A stretch of DNA of 12,119 bases, taken from positions 2,893-15,011 of the forward strand of contig DJRJ01000083.1 of NCBI GenBank assembly GCA_002438865.1. Direction: 5' to 3'. This stretch comes from Clostridiales bacterium UBA6363 (GTDB lineage: Bacteria > Bacillota > Clostridia > UBA1381). Shown in pieces: positions 1 to 7,485 of this stretch; position 1 is the first letter of the stretch; each line of letters opens with the position of its first letter. The notes beneath the pieces were generated by a model. It was not told the origin of the DNA. It ran no database searches and saw nothing but the letters and a program-made list of their open reading frames with translations. The translations under genes were made by a program, and so were the position numbers.

Positions 1-1
1 A

Positions 2-391
2 CCGCAGACGTATATGAATTTAAGCGGAGAGAGCGTAGGCGAGTTTGCATCTTTTTATAAGATTGCGCCGGAAAACATAATAATAATCAATGATGATATT
101 TCGCTCGATATGGGCAGAATACGGATAAGACCGAAAGGCAGTGCGGGCGGTCACAACGGCTTAAAGTCGATAATATACCATTTGCAGAGCGATGAATTTC
201 CGAGAATAAAAATGGGCGTGGGCGCACCGCAGAACGAAAATTACGACCTTGCGGATTTTGTGCTCGGAAAATTTACCCGTGATGAAATACCCGTTATGGA
301 AAAGGCAATAATAAGAGCCGCCGAAGCGGTTGACGAAATAATCGCAAAGGGCGTCGGCTCGGCAATGAATAAATATAATTCGAGGCAGTAA
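2..391 (+). CDS. pth: Peptidyl-tRNA hydrolase, C-terminal part (5' end outside window)
   Basis: Cleaves the ester bond of peptidyl-tRNAs that drop off the ribosome, recycling tRNA in the cytoplasm. The window opens inside the gene: the frame reads PQTYMNLSG from base 2, matching the conserved Pth substrate-site segment (PxTxMNLSG), so the ATG at 14 is an internal Met and not the start. In this 129-residue fragment, D31 and the GGHNGLK motif (H51, N52) have the same 20-residue spacing as E. coli D93 and H113-N114. About 60 N-terminal residues, including the catalytic His, are missing only because of the window edge. The stop codon TAA overlaps the mfd ATG by one base (TAATG), so the two genes are probably translationally coupled; pth next to mfd is a familiar Firmicutes arrangement. 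Family assignment is secure. Confidence 0.95.
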   Translation, partial: PQTYMNLSGESVGEFASFYKIAPENIIIINDDISLDMGRIRIRPKGSAGGHNGLKSIIYHLQSDEFPRIKMGVGAPQNENYDLADFVLGKFTRDEIPVMEKAIIRAAEAVDEIIAKGVGSAMNKYNSRQ

Positions 392-3300
392 TGAATTTTT
401 TAAATATGCTTGAAAAATATCCGCCGTATCGGCGGATAACGGAAAATCTTAACAACACTCCCATATCGGTAGCGGGCGTTACGGAGTCGGCGCAGAGCCA
501 GCTCATATATTCGCTTGCGGAGAACGGGAAAAAGTCGGCGCTTGTGCTTGTATACAGTGATATGGAGGCAAAAGCGCTTTATTCCGATTTGTCTTTTTAT
601 ACCGATAATGCGGCGTGGTTTCCGTCAAAGGAATATGTATTTTATAATATCGAAACATCGGGTCACGAAAACGAGAAAAAGCGTCTTGCGGTGCTTGATA
701 AACTGCTTGACGGCAATTGTATTGTTGTTGCGAGCGTTGACGCTGTTTTGCAGTACACTGCAGATAAAGCCGTTCTTGAAAACAGCCGTATTGAGGTCGA
801 AATAGGAAAACGTTTTGAACTTGACAAGATGGCGGATAAGCTTGTAACAATGGGCTATGTCCGTGAAGATATGGTTGAGGGCGAGGGACAGTTTTCGATA
901 AGGGGCGGTATTCTCGACGTGTTTACTCCCAATATGGATATGCCCGTGCGAATTGAGTTTTTTGATGATGAAACAGACTCCATAAGACTGTTTGACGCCT
1001 ACAGCCAGCGTTCTTCGGATAAGCTTGAAAGCGTTAATATAATCCCCGTTACCGAGGCTGTTATGTCCTGTGAGAAAAAGGACGGGATAGTTTCGGAGCT
1101 GAAAAAAAGAATAAATAACGAGAAAAAGACAAAAGCACCGTCGGAGTATTATATAAGTACGTTGTCGGCGGATATTGAAAGCCTTAACGAACGGCACTAT
1201 TTCCCGTCGATAGACAAATATGCGTCAATGATTTACGGAAAAATCCCGACAATCGCCGACTATTTTTCCGACGACAGCTTTGTGTTTGTGGTAGACTCCA
1301 AGCGTATTGCGGAGCGTGGGAAATCCTTTGAGTGGGAAAAAGGCGAGCTTATTACGGAGTTAAAGCAAAAAGAAGTCATAGGCAAGAGAACAAAGGAAAG
1401 CTTTTTCGCACACTATGACGATTTTATAGCCCAAATAACGCAGAAAAAGGTTATTGCGATAGATGCGCTTTCGCATACGAAAACCGATTTTAATTATAAA
1501 TATCTCGAAATGTTTACCACGAAAACGACAATATCGTTCCACGGTAAAATAGATTATTTGTATGATGACCTGGAAAAGTGGCAGAAGGACGGATATACTT
1601 CGATAATACTCGTGTCTACCCGTGGCAGGGGAGAAAATCTGTCGGGAGTTCTCAATGAACGCGGCATAAAGACAAAAATTGTTCCCGACGGTGGCGAAAT
1701 CACCGAGGGACGGACAAATATTGTCCGTGGAAGTCTCGGCAAAGGCTTTGAATATCCCGAAATACGCACAGTTGTTATAAGCGACAGCGAAATATTTGAG
1801 CAAAAGCGCCGCAGAAATAAACGAAATATAGATAATGCGAACAGAATAAAATCGTATAACGATATAAACGAAAACGATTATGTCGTTCATGCGGTGCATG
1901 GTATAGGACGTTATCTCGGCACGCATAAAATGGTTGTGGGCGGGATAACAAAGGATTATCTCAAAATTCAGTACCAGGGAACGGATATTCTGTATGTGCC
2001 GATAGATCAGCTGAATATGCTTTACAAATATGTCGGCGGCGATACCGACAGGAAAATGAAGCTGAACAAGCTCGGCGGTGCAGACTGGAACAAAACAAAA
2101 CAGCGTGTAAAAAAAGCAACGGACGATCTCGCAAAAGACCTTATAAAGCTTTATGCCGAAAGAGCGGGGGCAAAGGGATATGCGTTCAGTGCGGATACGC
2201 CCTGGCAGCGTGAGTTTGAGGATACGTTCCCGTATCAAGAAACGGACGACCAGCTGCGTTCGGTTGAGGAAATAAAGAAAGATATGGAAAGCATAAAGCC
2301 TATGGACAGACTTTTGTGCGGAGATGTCGGCTTCGGCAAAACGGAGATTGCCATACGTGCGGCATTTAAGGCGGTGTGCGACTCAAAGCAGGTGGCGTAT
2401 TTGTGTCCGACAACAGTGCTGGCAATGCAGCATTACGAAACGTTTTTAAAACGTATGGAGAATTTCCCGATAAAGGTTGAAATGCTGTCAAGATTTCGGA
2501 GCGCCGCACAGCAGAAAAAGATAATAAAAAAGCTCAAAACGGGAGAAATAGACATAATAATCGGAACGCACCGCATATTATCAAAGGATTTGGAGTTTCA
2601 CGATCTGGGGCTTTTGGTGGTTGACGAGGAACAGCGTTTCGGAGTGGCGCATAAGGAGCGTTTAAAGGAAATAAAGAAAAGCGTGGACGTGCTTACAATG
2701 ACGGCAACGCCGATACCGAGGACACTGCATATGGCAATGACGAGCATACGTGATATGAGCGTGCTTACCGAGCCGCCCGAAAACCGCTATCCGGTGCAGA
2801 CATATGTGCTTGAGGATAATCCCGAGGTTGTGTTAAACGCCGTTAGGAACGAGCTTTCGAGAGGCGGACAGGTGTTTTATCTGTACAATAAGGTGCAGGG
2901 GATATACCGCAAAGCCGAATGGCTCAAATCTCAGTTCCCGAATGCGGAGGTTGCCGTGGGACACGGCAAAATGCATGAAGATGAGCTTGAGGGCATAATG
3001 TACGATATGGTAAACGGTGATATTGACATACTCGTATGCACAACGATAATCGAAACGGGACTCGATATACCGAATGCAAACACCATTATAATAGAAAATG
3101 CCGACAGAATGGGTCTGGCACAGCTGTATCAGTTACGGGGACGTGTGGGACGTTCAAACAGGACGGCATATGCGTACCTTACCTACAGGCGTGACAGCAT
3201 ACTTTCCGACGTGGCGTCGAAAAGACTGCGTGCGGCAAAGGAGTTTACGGAGTTCGGGTCGGGATTTAAAATAGCGATGCGTGACCTTGAAATCAGGGGT

Positions 3301-3885
3301 GCGGGAAATATTCTCGGTGCGGAACAGCACGGACATATGGAAAGCGTCGGATACGATATGTACTGCAAAATTTTGCAGGAAAGCATAGACGAGGCTAAGG
3401 GAACGGAGAAAAAGCGTGATACGGGCGTGTCGATTGATATAAACATAAACGCATATCTGCCGGAAAGCTATATCGAAAACGATAATCAGCGCATAGATAT
3501 TTACAAGAAAATTGCGGCGATTGAAAACGAGAGCGATAAGTTTGAAATAGAAGATGAGCTTATCGACCGCTACGGCGATATTCCGAAGTTTGTGCAGAAT
3601 ATCATAGATGTATCGGCTCTGAAAATAAAGGCACGTGAGTGCGGAATATATGAAATATCTCAGCACGGAAACGGTATAGAGCTTAAATTCAACGAGGACT
3701 GCATTGACGCAAAAACGATATTTGCGCTTGATACCAAGTATCCCAAACGCATAAAAATATCAGCGTCGGAAAAACCTGCAATAACTTTCAGAACGGACGA
3801 GGGTACAAATCCTCTGCAATATCTCAACGAGCTTTTGCCGGTTATTTGCGAAATGCAGAAAAATACAGTTGACAATGCGAAATAA
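391..3885 (+). CDS. mfd: Transcription-repair coupling factor Mfd
   Basis: ATP-driven DNA translocase that pushes stalled RNA polymerase off damaged template strands and recruits UvrA for nucleotide excision repair. At 1164 residues it has the normal full length. Visible order: a UvrB-like N-terminal region (about 1-330, with EGEGQFSIRGGILDVF), a CarD-like RNA-polymerase-interaction domain (about 490-550, with HAVHGIGRYLG), then the RecG-like translocase with Walker A GDVGFGKTE (Lys at 650), DEEQ box (745-748), TATPIPRTL, and helicase motif VI QLRGRVGRS, and a C-terminal D7-type domain from about 1010. The start ATG overlaps the pth stop; no strong separate ribosome-binding site is visible, which fits coupling to pth. 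Its last codons contain the -35 box for the next gene. No frameshift or missing motif is seen. Confidence 0.98.
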   Translation: MNFLNMLEKYPPYRRITENLNNTPISVAGVTESAQSQLIYSLAENGKKSALVLVYSDMEAKALYSDLSFYTDNAAWFPSKEYVFYNIETSGHENEKKRLAVLDKLLDGNCIVVASVDAVLQYTADKAVLENSRIEVEIGKRFELDKMADKLVTMGYVREDMVEGEGQFSIRGGILDVFTPNMDMPVRIEFFDDETDSIRLFDAYSQRSSDKLESVNIIPVTEAVMSCEKKDGIVSELKKRINNEKKTKAPSEYYISTLSADIESLNERHYFPSIDKYASMIYGKIPTIADYFSDDSFVFVVDSKRIAERGKSFEWEKGELITELKQKEVIGKRTKESFFAHYDDFIAQITQKKVIAIDALSHTKTDFNYKYLEMFTTKTTISFHGKIDYLYDDLEKWQKDGYTSIILVSTRGRGENLSGVLNERGIKTKIVPDGGEITEGRTNIVRGSLGKGFEYPEIRTVVISDSEIFEQKRRRNKRNIDNANRIKSYNDINENDYVVHAVHGIGRYLGTHKMVVGGITKDYLKIQYQGTDILYVPIDQLNMLYKYVGGDTDRKMKLNKLGGADWNKTKQRVKKATDDLAKDLIKLYAERAGAKGYAFSADTPWQREFEDTFPYQETDDQLRSVEEIKKDMESIKPMDRLLCGDVGFGKTEIAIRAAFKAVCDSKQVAYLCPTTVLAMQHYETFLKRMENFPIKVEMLSRFRSAAQQKKIIKKLKTGEIDIIIGTHRILSKDLEFHDLGLLVVDEEQRFGVAHKERLKEIKKSVDVLTMTATPIPRTLHMAMTSIRDMSVLTEPPENRYPVQTYVLEDNPEVVLNAVRNELSRGGQVFYLYNKVQGIYRKAEWLKSQFPNAEVAVGHGKMHEDELEGIMYDMVNGDIDILVCTTIIETGLDIPNANTIIIENADRMGLAQLYQLRGRVGRSNRTAYAYLTYRRDSILSDVASKRLRAAKEFTEFGSGFKIAMRDLEIRGAGNILGAEQHGHMESVGYDMYCKILQESIDEAKGTEKKRDTGVSIDININAYLPESYIENDNQRIDIYKKIAAIENESDKFEIEDELIDRYGDIPKFVQNIIDVSALKIKARECGIYEISQHGNGIELKFNEDCIDAKTIFALDTKYPKRIKISASEKPAITFRTDEGTNPLQYLNELLPVICEMQKNTVDNAK

Positions 3886-3896
3886 AATGTTATAAT
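3869..3896 (+). promoter_or_regulatory. Sigma-A promoter for the foldase lipoprotein gene
   Basis: A perfect -35 TTGACA (3869-3874) and a perfect -10 TATAAT (3891-3896) are separated by 16 bp. The -35 box lies inside the last codons of mfd and the -10 just after the mfd stop. The expected start site is near 3903, giving a leader of about 30 nt before the ATG at 3933. The foldase gene can thus be expressed independently of pth-mfd. Seen in sequence; activity is inferred. Confidence 0.75.
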
Positions 3897-3932
3897 AATG
3901 ATATATTCAAAAACAGGGAAAGGAAGAAATTT

Positions 3933-4895
3933 ATGAGAAAGATTACAGCATTGGCTATTGCGGGAGTTGTTGCGCTTTCGGGCTGCGCATTGCAGTCACA
4001 GGGACCGGCTGCCGCAGTTGTGGGAGGACATAAGGTAACGCAGGCGGAAGCGGAGTTTTACAGCGACAATTACAGATTTACCGATAACGAGGCGGAAAAC
4101 TCGGTAACGCAGGCGATAAACAGCAGAATTGTTATCGAACTGTGCGACAAAATGGGCATTGAAACGGACGATGACGATGACAAGCTTATTAAATCCACAC
4201 TTATAAGCCTTCGTAAGGAACAGGGCGGTACAACAGAGTTCGATAAGTACCTTAAGGAAAAGGGACTTAACGAGAAGTTTGTCAAGGATGTTCTTGCGGC
4301 AGATGTTTTAAAGGACAAACTCCAGGAAAAAATGGGACTTGAGGTTACGGACGATGAGATAAAAGATTACTACAACACTCATTATTACCGTGCAAAGCAC
4401 ATACTTATAATGGCTGATGATGACGATGATGCGGAAGCAAAAGCAAAAGCCGAGGGCATACTTGCAAGAGTAAATGCCGGCGAAGATTTTGATAAGCTTA
4501 TGAACGAGTATACGGAGGACCCCGGCACGAAAAATTCACCCGACGGTTATACGTTTACGGACGGCGAGATGGTGTCGGAATTTGAGAACACCGTAAAAGC
4601 ACTTGAAATCGGCAAGGTTGAAATGTGTAAGTCAAACTTCGGGTATCATATAATCAAGAGACTTGCGCTTGATGAAACGACCGACATATACAATGCAGGT
4701 TACGATAAGGCTAAGTCGACAATAAGCACAAAGCTTATGAACGAGAAGTTTATGAACAGTTTAAGAGATTACGCCGATCAGTACAAGGTAAAGATAAAAG
4801 AGGATGACGAAAAGAAAGCCGAGATAATAGAGAACATCAAGCAGGAAAGACAGGCAAAACAGGAAGAACAGAAACAAAAAGCAAGTCAGCAGTAA
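3933..4895 (+). CDS. Peptidyl-prolyl cis-trans isomerase (parvulin) lipoprotein, PrsA/SurA-like foldase
   Basis: Predicted extracytoplasmic chaperone that helps exported proteins fold outside the membrane. Residues 1-18 form a lipoprotein signal peptide: basic MRK, a hydrophobic stretch, and lipobox LSGC with the lipidated Cys at 18. A SurA/PrsA-type N-terminal helical region (about 27-140) is followed by one parvulin domain (about 153-243) starting YRAKHIL (H156) and ending FGYHIIKR (H239), the two hallmark His motifs. The last 35 residues or so are rich in Lys, Glu and Gln, probably a helical tail. Length of 320 residues is normal for PrsA-like proteins. Two runs of five Asp (79-83 and 162-166) are unusual decoration. 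The start follows an AAAGGAAG ribosome-binding site. It has its own promoter and a terminator directly after the stop. Whether it is orthologous to B. subtilis PrsA cannot be settled by eye, so no symbol is given. Confidence 0.9.
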   Translation: MRKITALAIAGVVALSGCALQSQGPAAAVVGGHKVTQAEAEFYSDNYRFTDNEAENSVTQAINSRIVIELCDKMGIETDDDDDKLIKSTLISLRKEQGGTTEFDKYLKEKGLNEKFVKDVLAADVLKDKLQEKMGLEVTDDEIKDYYNTHYYRAKHILIMADDDDDAEAKAKAEGILARVNAGEDFDKLMNEYTEDPGTKNSPDGYTFTDGEMVSEFENTVKALEIGKVEMCKSNFGYHIIKRLALDETTDIYNAGYDKAKSTISTKLMNEKFMNSLRDYADQYKVKIKEDDEKKAEIIENIKQERQAKQEEQKQKASQQ

Positions 4896-4897
4896 AA

Positions 4898-4946
4898 ATA
4901 ACGTTCAAGCCGTTTTAAAAAAGGCGGCTTGGACGTTATGCTTTTT
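4898..4946 (+). terminator. Intrinsic terminator after the foldase gene
   Basis: Arms 4898-4912 (ATAACGTTCAAGCCG) and 4925-4939 pair over 15 bp with one G-U wobble (T4905 with G4932) around a 12-nt loop, followed by a TTTTT run at 4942-4946. It begins three bases after the foldase stop codon and separates the pth-mfd-foldase block from the sugar operon. Confidence 0.9.
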
Positions 4947-4970
4947 ATAAGACAAAATACGAAAAAAAAT

Positions 4971-5030
4971 TTAAAAAGTCAAAATATTCTTATTAAAAGT
5001 CAATATATGTGTAGAAAAAAGACGATATAA
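4971..5030 (+). repeat. Short imperfect direct repeats upstream of the sugar operon
   Basis: GTCAAAATAT (4978-4987), GTCAATATAT (4999-5008) and the weaker GACGATATAA (5021-5030) begin 21-22 bp apart, about two helical turns. The first two are preceded by TTAAAAA or TTAAAA. The third overlaps the candidate -10. They could be regulator sites or merely AT-rich coincidence; composition makes chance matches easy here. Confidence 0.35.
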
Positions 5031-5031
5031 T
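5026..5031 (+). promoter_or_regulatory. Possible -10 box of the oxidoreductase/isomerase operon
   Basis: TATAAT at 5026-5031 lies 46 bp before the oxidoreductase ATG in a very AT-rich spacer (4948-5076). No good -35 is found at 16-18 bp upstream, so if this is the promoter it may need an activator or rely on upstream AT tracts. The same spacer carries short direct repeats listed separately. Confidence 0.4.
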
Positions 5032-5076
5032 TATTAAAATATAAGTATAAAAAAATATTTGAAGGAGAGTTTTCAA

Positions 5077-6267
5077 ATGGCAAATGATAATAATATTTTA
5101 GATCAGTTCAAAAGCGATCAGACAAAAAAAGAGATAGACAGCTCAAAAAAGCTTAAGGTAGGTATAATAGGCACAGGCTGGATAGCCGATGCACATATCA
5201 ATAACTATCTCCAGATGCCGGACGTTGAAATCGTTGCAGGCGCAGACCTTGTTGAAGGCAAAGCCGAAAAGTTCTTTAAAAAGTGGAACGTTGAGGGCGC
5301 AAGATGCTACAGAAGTCACAAGGAATTGCTTGAAGCGGAAAAAGACCTTGATGCGGTAAGCGTTTGTACATATAACGCAACTCACGCAGAATGTGCGATT
5401 GCGGCTCTCGAACACGGCATAAACGTTCTTCTCGAAAAGCCTATGTGTGTTACAACGGAGGAAGCCGTTGAAATTATGCGTGCGGAAAAGAAGAGCGGAA
5501 AAATCCTTTCAATAGGTTTCCAGCCCAGACTTGACCCGAATATGATAAAGGTTTGCCAGATTGTTAAGAGCGGCGTTTTAGGTAAAATTTATTATATTCA
5601 GACAGGCGGCGGCAGACGTCACGGTATACCGACTCCGTTCGGAACAAGCTTTATCAGCAAGGACACGGGCGTAATCGGCGCAATGGGTGATATAGGCTGT
5701 TATTCACTCGATATGGTGCTTAATGCTATCGGTTATCCGAAGCCGCTTACCGTTTCGGGTTATACATCAGACTTTTTCGGAAAAGACCCGCATTTCTATG
5801 AAATTGAAGGCAAGTCAAAGGAAATGTCGAAAGAATATGCCGACACATTCGGAGTTGAAGACTTTGCGGCAGGCTTTATAAGACTTGAAGGCGGAATTAT
5901 CCTCGACTTCAGAATTGCATGGGCAATGAATCTCGATACGCCGGGAGATACTATTATAATGGGTACAAAGGGTTCGTTAAGAATCCCGTCAACAGAGTGC
6001 TGGAACGGTTCTATCGGCGGACCGATGACTATTTACAGCGAAGTGGGCGGTTCACAGGTTGAAACGCAGATACCGCTTGAGCAGGTCGGCGATGACTTCA
6101 AAGGCAACTTCTACAGAAAGATACGTTCGTTCCTTGACGCTATAAAGGAAAACGGAACAGCTCCCGTACCGTCAAGTCAGATTTTGTACAACCAGGCTAT
6201 CATCGACGGTATCGTGAAGTCGGCTAAGCTCGGCAAGGAAATAGACATTGAAATTCCCGAAATATAA
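5077..6267 (+). CDS. Gfo/Idh/MocA-family NAD(P)-dependent oxidoreductase
   Basis: Predicted cytoplasmic dehydrogenase acting on a sugar, cyclitol or glycoside; the substrate is unknown. The Rossmann signature VGIIGTGWIA (GxGxxA, Gly32-Ala37) lies near the N-terminus after an unusual 27-residue hydrophilic extension, and the family's EKP motif is at 120-122, where Lys121 is the expected catalytic/cofactor-contact residue. The C-terminal alpha/beta substrate domain includes GAMGDIGCYSLDM, typical of the family's G-D-x-G-x-H/Y region. Length is 396 residues from the ATG at 5077, chosen because GAAGGAG (5061-5067) sits about 9 nt upstream; the in-frame TTG at 5059 overlaps that site and is rejected. 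A TIM-barrel isomerase follows 30 nt downstream, a pairing also seen in E. coli ycjS-ycjR, where a glucoside 3-dehydrogenase works with a 3-keto-glucoside epimerase. That analogy suggests, but does not prove, a keto-sugar pathway. Confidence 0.9.
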   Translation: MANDNNILDQFKSDQTKKEIDSSKKLKVGIIGTGWIADAHINNYLQMPDVEIVAGADLVEGKAEKFFKKWNVEGARCYRSHKELLEAEKDLDAVSVCTYNATHAECAIAALEHGINVLLEKPMCVTTEEAVEIMRAEKKSGKILSIGFQPRLDPNMIKVCQIVKSGVLGKIYYIQTGGGRRHGIPTPFGTSFISKDTGVIGAMGDIGCYSLDMVLNAIGYPKPLTVSGYTSDFFGKDPHFYEIEGKSKEMSKEYADTFGVEDFAAGFIRLEGGIILDFRIAWAMNLDTPGDTIIMGTKGSLRIPSTECWNGSIGGPMTIYSEVGGSQVETQIPLEQVGDDFKGNFYRKIRSFLDAIKENGTAPVPSSQILYNQAIIDGIVKSAKLGKEIDIEIPEI

Positions 6268-6297
6268 TTTGTTGCAAAACAGAAACGGAGGATTATT

Positions 6298-7128
6298 ATG
6301 AAAAAGTTTAAAGTAGGCGTTCAGCTTTACAGCGTAAGAGAAGACCTTGCAAAGGATTTTGAAGGAGCTTTGCAGGCTATAAAGGATATGGGCTATGATT
6401 ACGTGGAGTTTGCCGGATTTTATGACAAGAGCGCGGAAGAAGTGAAATCGGTGCTTGATAAAATCGGTCTTACTGCTGTTTCGGTACATCAGGGAAATCA
6501 GCTTTTCCTCGAACAGGGTCAGGCGGCAATAGATTATCTTAAAACCGTAGGCGTTAAATACTGTGCTATTCCGTGGTACGATAAGTCAAAGCTTGCCGGT
6601 ACGGACGCATGGGAAAATACAAAGAAGGAATTTACGGATTATTCAAAGGCATTAAAAGCGGCAGGAATAAAGCTTCTTTATCATAACCATGACTTTGAAT
6701 TTGAAAAAGCAGACGGAAAATATAAGATAGATTACATCTATGATGAAATCGGTCTTGACACAATCGAGCCGGAATTTGATACCTGCTGGGTAAAATATGC
6801 CGGCGAGGACCCCTGCAAGTATATCGAAAAGTACAGCGGCCATGTTGAGGTACTTCACTTAAAGGATTTTGTATGCAAGAATTACGGCGGAGCTGTGTAT
6901 GCGCTTATCGATAAAAACGGCAAGGAGCAGAAGCCTTCGTCAATGGAGGAAAACGGATTTAAGTTTATGCCTGTCGGAAGCGGCGTTCAGGACTTCAAGT
7001 CAATTCTTGAGGCTGCCGAAAAAGCAGGTACGGAGTATATAATAGTCGAGCAGGACGCATCGGAGGACAGACCGCCTATGGAGGCAGTTAAGATGAGCCG
7101 TGACTATCTCAGAACATTAGGTCAGTAA
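6298..7128 (+). CDS. Sugar phosphate isomerase/epimerase-like TIM barrel (AP endonuclease 2 fold)
   Basis: Predicted metal-dependent isomerase or epimerase of the xylose-isomerase-like superfamily (IolE, IolI, YcjR relatives). The protein of 276 residues opens with VGVQLYSVRED, a common start of this group. Candidate divalent-metal ligands are in the YHNHDFEFE segment (128-136), D161 in EFDTCW, H187 in HLKD and E251 in VEQD; the 26-residue spacing of D161 and H187 equals that recalled for YcjR (D179, H205). No signal peptide is seen, so it is cytoplasmic. The ribosome-binding site ACGGAGGA precedes the ATG by about 7 nt. It is 30 nt downstream of the oxidoreductase and surely co-transcribed with it. 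The joint role is probably oxidation of a sugar or glycoside followed by rearrangement of the keto product. The exact substrate cannot be read from sequence. Confidence 0.88.
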   Translation: MKKFKVGVQLYSVREDLAKDFEGALQAIKDMGYDYVEFAGFYDKSAEEVKSVLDKIGLTAVSVHQGNQLFLEQGQAAIDYLKTVGVKYCAIPWYDKSKLAGTDAWENTKKEFTDYSKALKAAGIKLLYHNHDFEFEKADGKYKIDYIYDEIGLDTIEPEFDTCWVKYAGEDPCKYIEKYSGHVEVLHLKDFVCKNYGGAVYALIDKNGKEQKPSSMEENGFKFMPVGSGVQDFKSILEAAEKAGTEYIIVEQDASEDRPPMEAVKMSRDYLRTLGQ

Positions 7129-7142
7129 AAAAAGTCCGGACC

Positions 7143-7210
7143 GCAAAAAGACAATTTTATTAGGAATACAGCAAATAATAAAATTTATCTTTATTTAGAT
7201 ACCTTTTTGC
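7143..7210. repeat. AT-rich nested inverted repeats downstream of the isomerase gene
   Basis: An outer pair GCAAAAAG (7143-7150) and CTTTTTGC (7203-7210) encloses an inner pair AATTTTATT (7153-7161) and AATAAAATT (7177-7185). All are exact, but A/T-rich and so thermodynamically weak. They sit between the isomerase stop codon and the long hairpin at 7212. No coding potential is seen in 7129-7392. Confidence 0.4.
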
Positions 7211-7211
7211 T

Positions 7212-7269
7212 ACGAACAAACTGAACCTCTCGGGGTACACACGTACGCCGTCGGGTTCAGTTTGTCCGT
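7212..7269 (+). repeat. Long imperfect hairpin element of unknown function
   Basis: Outer arms ACAAACTGAACC (7216-7227) and GGTTCAGTTTGT (7254-7265) pair perfectly over 12 bp and extend past an A-C mismatch with ACG/CGT (7212-7214, 7267-7269). Inside a 3x3 internal loop, CGGGGTAC (7231-7238) and GTACGCCG (7243-7250) pair with one G-G mismatch around an ACAC tetraloop. A six-T run comes only at 7278-7283, too far from the stem for a canonical terminator. It could be a 3' stability element, part of a tandem terminator, or a dispersed palindromic repeat. The nearest gene is the isomerase upstream. Confidence 0.6.
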
Positions 7270-7285
7270 TCCGAAGCTTTTTTCT

Positions 7286-7309
7286 GCCCCTTTTAAAAGG
7301 CGGCTTTTT
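7286..7309 (+). terminator. Intrinsic terminator ending the oxidoreductase/isomerase operon
   Basis: GCCCCTT (7286-7292) pairs with AAGGCGGC (7297-7304) with one bulged C, closing a TTAA loop, and is followed by TTTTT (7305-7309). It separates the sugar operon from the tRNA promoter at 7343. Confidence 0.7.
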
Positions 7310-7342
7310 AAGAAAAAATATGAATAAAAACCAAAAAATATA

Positions 7343-7371
7343 TTGACATCGTAAAAAAAATATGATATACT
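7343..7371 (+). promoter_or_regulatory. Promoter of tRNA-Leu
   Basis: A perfect -35 TTGACA (7343-7348) is followed after 17 bp by TATACT (7366-7371). The expected start site near 7378 leaves a 5' leader of about 15 nt ahead of the mature tRNA, which RNase P would remove. Confidence 0.9.
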
Positions 7372-7392
7372 AAATTGCGTTGTGGAGTATAT

Positions 7393-7481
7393 GCCGATGT
7401 GGCGGAATTGGCAGACGCCCAGGATTTAAAATCCTGTGGGAAGAAATTCCCGTGCCGGTTCGACCCCGGCCATCGGCACCA
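7393..7481 (+). tRNA. tRNA-Leu (anticodon UAA)
   Basis: Class II tRNA of 89 nt with encoded CCA (7479-7481). The acceptor arms GCCGATG (7393-7399) and CATCGGC (7471-7477) are fully complementary, with discriminator A at 7478. The anticodon stem CAGGA (7420-7424) / TCCTG (7432-7436) carries loop TTTAAAA with anticodon TAA (7427-7429), reading UUA codons. A long variable arm (about 7437-7453) is typical of tRNA-Leu, and the T loop contains GGTTCGA. It is a single-gene unit with its own promoter and terminator. Confidence 0.98.
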
Positions 7482-7485
7482 CATC

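Noticed and set aside
1360..2238. Antisense open frame of 292 codons inside mfd, and similar shorter antisense frames in mfd, ackA, carA and carB
   Set aside because: They lie wholly opposite well-conserved genes, have no recognisable domain, no ribosome-binding site that stands out, and composition expected of a shadow frame.
5059..5077. TTG at 5059 as a start for the oxidoreductase
   Set aside because: It overlaps the GAAGGAG ribosome-binding site that serves the ATG at 5077 and has no site of its own.
7134..7141. GTCCGGAC palindrome just after the isomerase stop as a terminator
   Set aside because: An 8-bp palindrome without a loop and without a T-run cannot act as an intrinsic terminator; the clear one is at 7286-7309.
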